Origin: Kolteria novifilia
GTDB lineage: Bacteria; Planctomycetota; Planctomycetia; Kolteriales; Kolteriaceae
DNA: 64,000 nucleotides
NCBI GenBank assembly: GCA_007748055.1
Contig: CP036279.1
Span: forward strand, 1,178,001-1,242,000
Reading direction: 5' to 3'
Translations under genes and position numbers: made by a program
The notes under the pieces: generated by a model
What the model was told of the DNA's origin: nothing
The model's input: the letters and a program-made list of their open reading frames with translations, nothing else
Databases searched by the model: none
Shown: positions 61,601-64,000 of the stretch, in pieces
Position numbering within the stretch: the stretch's first letter is position 1
Layout of the letters: each line of letters begins with the position of its first letter

Positions 61601-64000
61601 GCCGACGACGGAACTCGCCAAGACGGCGGAGCAGCTTCGGGAACACCTCCGTTCGATGCGCGAGATTCCGCGCAAGTTGACCGAGAGCGAGAGGGACCGA
61701 CACGTTCGCCGGGAGCAGAACGCCGCGAAGGCTTGGGTCGATCAGTTGGAGCGCGTCCTCGAACGGGAAGAGGCCGCGTCGGATGAGCGTTCTCGTGATG
61801 CGGACGCGAGCCTCGCCGAGCGGGTCGCCCATGTCGAGACCGCTTCGGCGTTGGCCCGAAAGACGGAGGAGGTGCTCGACGAGGTCCGTCAACGACTCGA
61901 GCGCGATGGGGTGAAGCATCGTGAGGTATCCTCGCAAGCCGAACAGGCGCTGAGCAAACTCAACGACACCGTTCGCAAGCAGGAACAAGCCCAACAGATG
62001 ACCCGCGAGCGCGAACTCGCCGACGCGTCGCGCGAGGCGATGGAACAAGTGCGGGATCTGGTGAGGGCGCGCCACGATCAAAACGCGCCCAAGGCGCTCG
62101 AGGCCCACGAGGAGTTGACCGAATCGCTGGCGGAGGTCGCCGAGTTGACCGAGGCGGCGGGTGATCGCCGGGCGGCCAGCGACCTGCGGAAGATGGCGGA
62201 GGAGACGCTCGAGGACAGTCAGGTGGCGAAGCTGGCCAGTCGGTTGCGAAAGAACATCGACCGCTCGACCGCGCGTCGTCCCGAGTCGCTCGCGAAGACG
62301 TTGACCGAGCAACTCGCCCACGACAAGAGCGAGGTGGAGAAGAACATTCCCGATCGGGAGTCGCAGCGAAAGGCCAAAGCGGGGTTGGCACGCTCGGTGT
62401 TGGCGTCCGCGTTGGAAGCGGAGCGGGAGCGAGGCAACAAGGAGGAGGCGGCCGCCTATCGTCAACTGGGTCAGGACATCCTCGAGGAGCTACTCAAGGA
62501 GGAGCCATTGAAGGCGGAACGGATCGAGCCGCTGGCACAGCGAGCCGCCGCGCTCGAGGGGGCGAAAGGGGACCAAGCGAAGAAAGAGGAGATCGCCGCC
62601 GCGCTCGAGCGACAAGAGGGGATGAATGCCGACACCCCGGCCACGAAGGAGAACGCCGAGGGGAGTTTGGAGGAACTCGCCCAGCGCGCCGAGGAGGCCC
62701 GCCGCGATAAGGAGAAGCGGGAGGACTTCCTGGAAACCCTCAAGGGGATGCTCGCCAGCCATCAACCACCTCCCTCCGGCGACGCCGCCCGGGCGATGGC
62801 CGAGCGGAGCCCGCTGATGAATCAGAGCTTGGAGGATCTGCTCGCTCGGGAAGAGCAGCTCGAGGAGTCGGAGAAGCAGGCACGTTCGGCGTTGGCCGAG
62901 ACCTCGACGAAGGCCGCCAAGTCGCTGGACGCTCTCAAGAAGAAAGCCGCCGCGATGAAAGGGCAGGAGCAGCCGAAGGCCGCGAAACAGGGCCTCGAGC
63001 AGATGACGAAGAAGGCTCCCCAAGCCGCGAAAGAGCTTGGCGAACTGGCGAAGAAGGCGGCGAGTCCTCCGCCGTCGGAGAAGAACCCCGCGGCGCCGGG
63101 CACTCCGTCGGACGAGTTGGTCCGCGAGGCGAACAAGCAAGCCGACATGTTGCGCGACGAGCTTGCTGGACCGATCGCCGAGGCGTTTAGCGAGTCGGCC
63201 GCCGAGGAGAAGATGAGCGACCAGCAGCGTCAACAGCAAGCCGAACTCGGTCAGGCGTTGGCGAGAATGGCGTCCGACCAACGGCAAGCGACCGACGAAC
63301 TCGAGCGGGTGCTCAAGGCCCAAGCCGAGCATCGCCGGGAGTGGGCTCGGCAATTGGAGAAAGCGGTCGCGCCGATGGAGCTGAGCCGGGAGGAGAAGCG
63401 TGCCGTCGGCGAGGCGATGAAGGTCGCCAAGCAAGCCCGCCAACTCCAGGAACAGGCCAATCGCACACAACAGGAAGCGGACCGGCAGCAAGCCGACGCC
63501 GAGGAGAGGATGCGCGCCGCCGACGCGCTCGCCTCGGACTCCGCCGATCGAGGCAAGCTCGAGCGAGCGAAGCAACAAGGGAAGCAGGCCGCCGAGCGGG
63601 CGATGGAGACGCAGCGACACGCGGTCGCTCAACAGAAGACCGCCCTCGATGCGCAGCTTCGGGCGATGCAGGCGCAGGAGTCTCTGCCAAGCAACGCCGC
63701 CTTCCCCTTGATGGCGGACACGGCGTCGGATCTTCACGAGGCTCTCGATAACTCCGATCACGCGGAAGCCAACTCCGAGTCGAGCGGCGAGGCGATGACC
63801 GCGTCTCCGAAAGCCGAGGCGAACAAGCAAGGGGCCCAGGCGAACAAGCGAACGGCCCGCGCGGCGCTGATGAAGGCGACCGAACGTTTGGCGAAGGCGA
63901 CCGAGGAGTCGCTTCGCGCGTCCGAGGCCGCCAACGCCGAGGCGATGGCCCAGGCGCAGCAAGCCGCCGAGACTTCGGAAGGGAAGCCCTCCGGCCCGCT
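58689..64000 (+). CDS. Giant DUF4175-like coiled-coil membrane protein with PA14 domain (runs off right edge)
   Basis: The open frame from the ATG at 58689 continues without stop to the window end, giving at least 1770 residues. The N-terminus has two to three membrane helices (~20-80 and ~160). A DUF4175-like extracytoplasmic region of Ig-like segments (~200-500) follows, then a coiled coil. Residues ~718-835 match a PA14 domain: LSAEYFRGEALGDRP, FSIRYRGDVFVPNKGRWRFA, DDGARLVVAEKP and GWHPIVLEAFQG. The rest (~850-1770) is an almost uninterrupted Glu/Lys/Arg/Ala/Gln-rich coiled coil. It lies 104 nt after the VWA gene, as the fifth member of the MoxR operon. GAGAGAGTG precedes the ATG. DUF4175 assignment is from the position and layout; the PA14 assignment is from motif. 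Confidence 0.85.
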   Translation, partial: MASWRKVPDVIAQALRAFDGRQRMIAFLCGGCAALVALVAGILLTSLVDWLVSPSLPIRMALSLVTYLVAFGLLSVYALWPLVRSRPPYEVASRFESAAWADGHKERLSSAVEFAVAREGVTGQGVGQWMINRTIALAANEVSNVDPIGLVDGRPAKRSGRIALFSIALLALVSLFPEGRSYLHRAIVPSSDVVRPATTVLDVRPGDIELAQGAELEILATTDPPASSATATIVWKDGLVEEMPLSSLSAEGEFRLPINGVTREFRYSVHAGDATSPEYDVSMKMPPRLSGIGLEVTPPSYAGWPVRRVEGGDAEVLLGSDVKVMLRFADAPANSASLLLDNGAEQPFDIMGDEAETSWQPRATQTYGLRFTADDGLEVTPAQRWRIHVVEDLPPTATLSGESLAHGLVGDDELLLLTAETRDDVGVASCKLFLSVDGREIESMDLPMKEAESLQEVDSGEQVSRLATALDLSRYALEYGDTLSLGVEVRDLGGHVVRSEAVELTVVAPEDTKAVQLAARLRKLRDQLTRQVRKQRENVSRWQRLIREGDPEDEADRHARLILLQARWDELAEEVDTVGGAVADESAEATEPLDAVLEDVGGRLVSLATSLHEITEESIAGVEAASPDELEESLQRGLDLQQSALADLEEWDETLGMVVAEVEADALVARDDAAQRRYRRSFPIVRGASGWAMGQPAKGRDDESPEGGAKASAFAGGLSAEYFRGEALGDRPARTEVSLPDYHDLDVPGIGKNNFSIRYRGDVFVPNKGRWRFACKVDDGARLVVAEKPLIGSEGWKHQAPTEYSGTLELSAGWHPIVLEAFQGTGESHLEFSMAPEGQPLKKVPAERLREHQSFRYTPLLLKQMAELSLENVESAQRRLHKDLRRVAPTAAIIEQLARDSGIKGIDKIADRERPHSLALEEVLEREPWSIEDLRGGEHSADLLVDAARAARDLIKKGMHSRYKRMQLSGKPTTELAKTAEQLREHLRSMREIPRKLTESERDRHVRREQNAAKAWVDQLERVLEREEAASDERSRDADASLAERVAHVETASALARKTEEVLDEVRQRLERDGVKHREVSSQAEQALSKLNDTVRKQEQAQQMTRERELADASREAMEQVRDLVRARHDQNAPKALEAHEELTESLAEVAELTEAAGDRRAASDLRKMAEETLEDSQVAKLASRLRKNIDRSTARRPESLAKTLTEQLAHDKSEVEKNIPDRESQRKAKAGLARSVLASALEAERERGNKEEAAAYRQLGQDILEELLKEEPLKAERIEPLAQRAAALEGAKGDQAKKEEIAAALERQEGMNADTPATKENAEGSLEELAQRAEEARRDKEKREDFLETLKGMLASHQPPPSGDAARAMAERSPLMNQSLEDLLAREEQLEESEKQARSALAETSTKAAKSLDALKKKAAAMKGQEQPKAAKQGLEQMTKKAPQAAKELGELAKKAASPPPSEKNPAAPGTPSDELVREANKQADMLRDELAGPIAEAFSESAAEEKMSDQQRQQQAELGQALARMASDQRQATDELERVLKAQAEHRREWARQLEKAVAPMELSREEKRAVGEAMKVAKQARQLQEQANRTQQEADRQQADAEERMRAADALASDSADRGKLERAKQQGKQAAERAMETQRHAVAQQKTALDAQLRAMQAQESLPSNAAFPLMADTASDLHEALDNSDHAEANSESSGEAMTASPKAEANKQGAQANKRTARAALMKATERLAKATEESLRASEAANAEAMAQAQQAAETSEGKPSGP

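Noticed and set aside
60102-63962. Long minus-strand open frames (787 and 490 codons) opposite the giant coiled-coil gene
   Set aside because: They are Arg/Leu/Gly-rich shadows of Glu/Ala/Lys-rich codons in high-GC DNA. The plus strand has membrane helices, PA14 and coiled-coil features and operon continuity.

Overview
The window looks like the chromosome of a high-GC member of the Planctomycetota. That is inferred from gene families, not from any marker gene: there is a DUF1559 prepilin-like protein followed by a small lipoprotein, a second lipoprotein of the same family, an ECF sigma factor followed by a membrane FecR-like protein, a MoxR-DUF58-VWA operon, and many intergenic GC-rich hairpin repeats. 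I saw no rRNA, tRNA, CRISPR array, transposase or phage gene. The family-level impression (Isosphaeraceae-like) is weak.

Layout. 1-155: start of leuC, cut by the left edge. 156-1314: gene-free block of hairpin repeats and two copies of a 175-bp element. 1315-4177 (minus): lipoprotein, recJ, pcm. 4428-5288: divergent Gfo/Idh-like protein. 5289-5991: tandem repeats. 5992-7002: diguanylate cyclase. 7459-8721 (plus): two small secreted low-complexity proteins, the first almost entirely SYY repeats. 8849-16648 (minus): glcDEF glycolate oxidase followed by a TAXI-type TRAP transporter, a plausible 2-hydroxy-acid uptake and oxidation unit. 17174-18518 (minus): bacterial PH-domain protein, thiamine-binding UPF0045 protein, flavin reductase. 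18702-22413 (plus): REC-GAF-HD-GYP regulator and asnB. 22414-23408: a second cluster of the 175-bp element. 23409-29153: a 1914-residue alpha-2-macroglobulin with a CTEQ thioester. 29309-33091 (minus): LarA-like protein and an orphan PAS histidine kinase. 33801-37241: MscK-like channel. 37262-42870 (minus): malQ, a DUF3616 protein, a DUF4956 membrane protein and an EEP-family phosphatase/nuclease, with a repeat block at 40.3-40.9 kb. 43212-45562 (plus): holA and a LacI-type regulator. 45638-47276 (minus): small membrane protein and an exported Gfo/Idh protein. 47495-48888: DUF1559 protein and lipoprotein. 49168-51096: sigma factor and FecR-like partner. 51589-64000: MoxR, DUF58, BatA-like, large VWA protein and a giant DUF4175-like coiled-coil protein that contains a PA14 domain and runs off the right edge.

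Functional themes. c-di-GMP signalling is represented by one GGDEF and one HD-GYP protein. Hydroxy-acid metabolism is represented by glcDEF, the TAXI-TRAP transporter and possibly the LarA-like racemase. The cell envelope is represented by the macroglobulin, the mechanosensitive channel, the secreted proteins and the MoxR/VWA operon.

The most unusual content is the repeat landscape (a 175-bp MITE-like element with 19-bp terminal inverted repeats, and oriented arrays of a 33/34-bp hairpin unit), the SYY-repeat secreted protein, the lipoprotein-like tail apparently built from a dispersed repeat, and the PA14-containing giant protein at the end of the MoxR operon.
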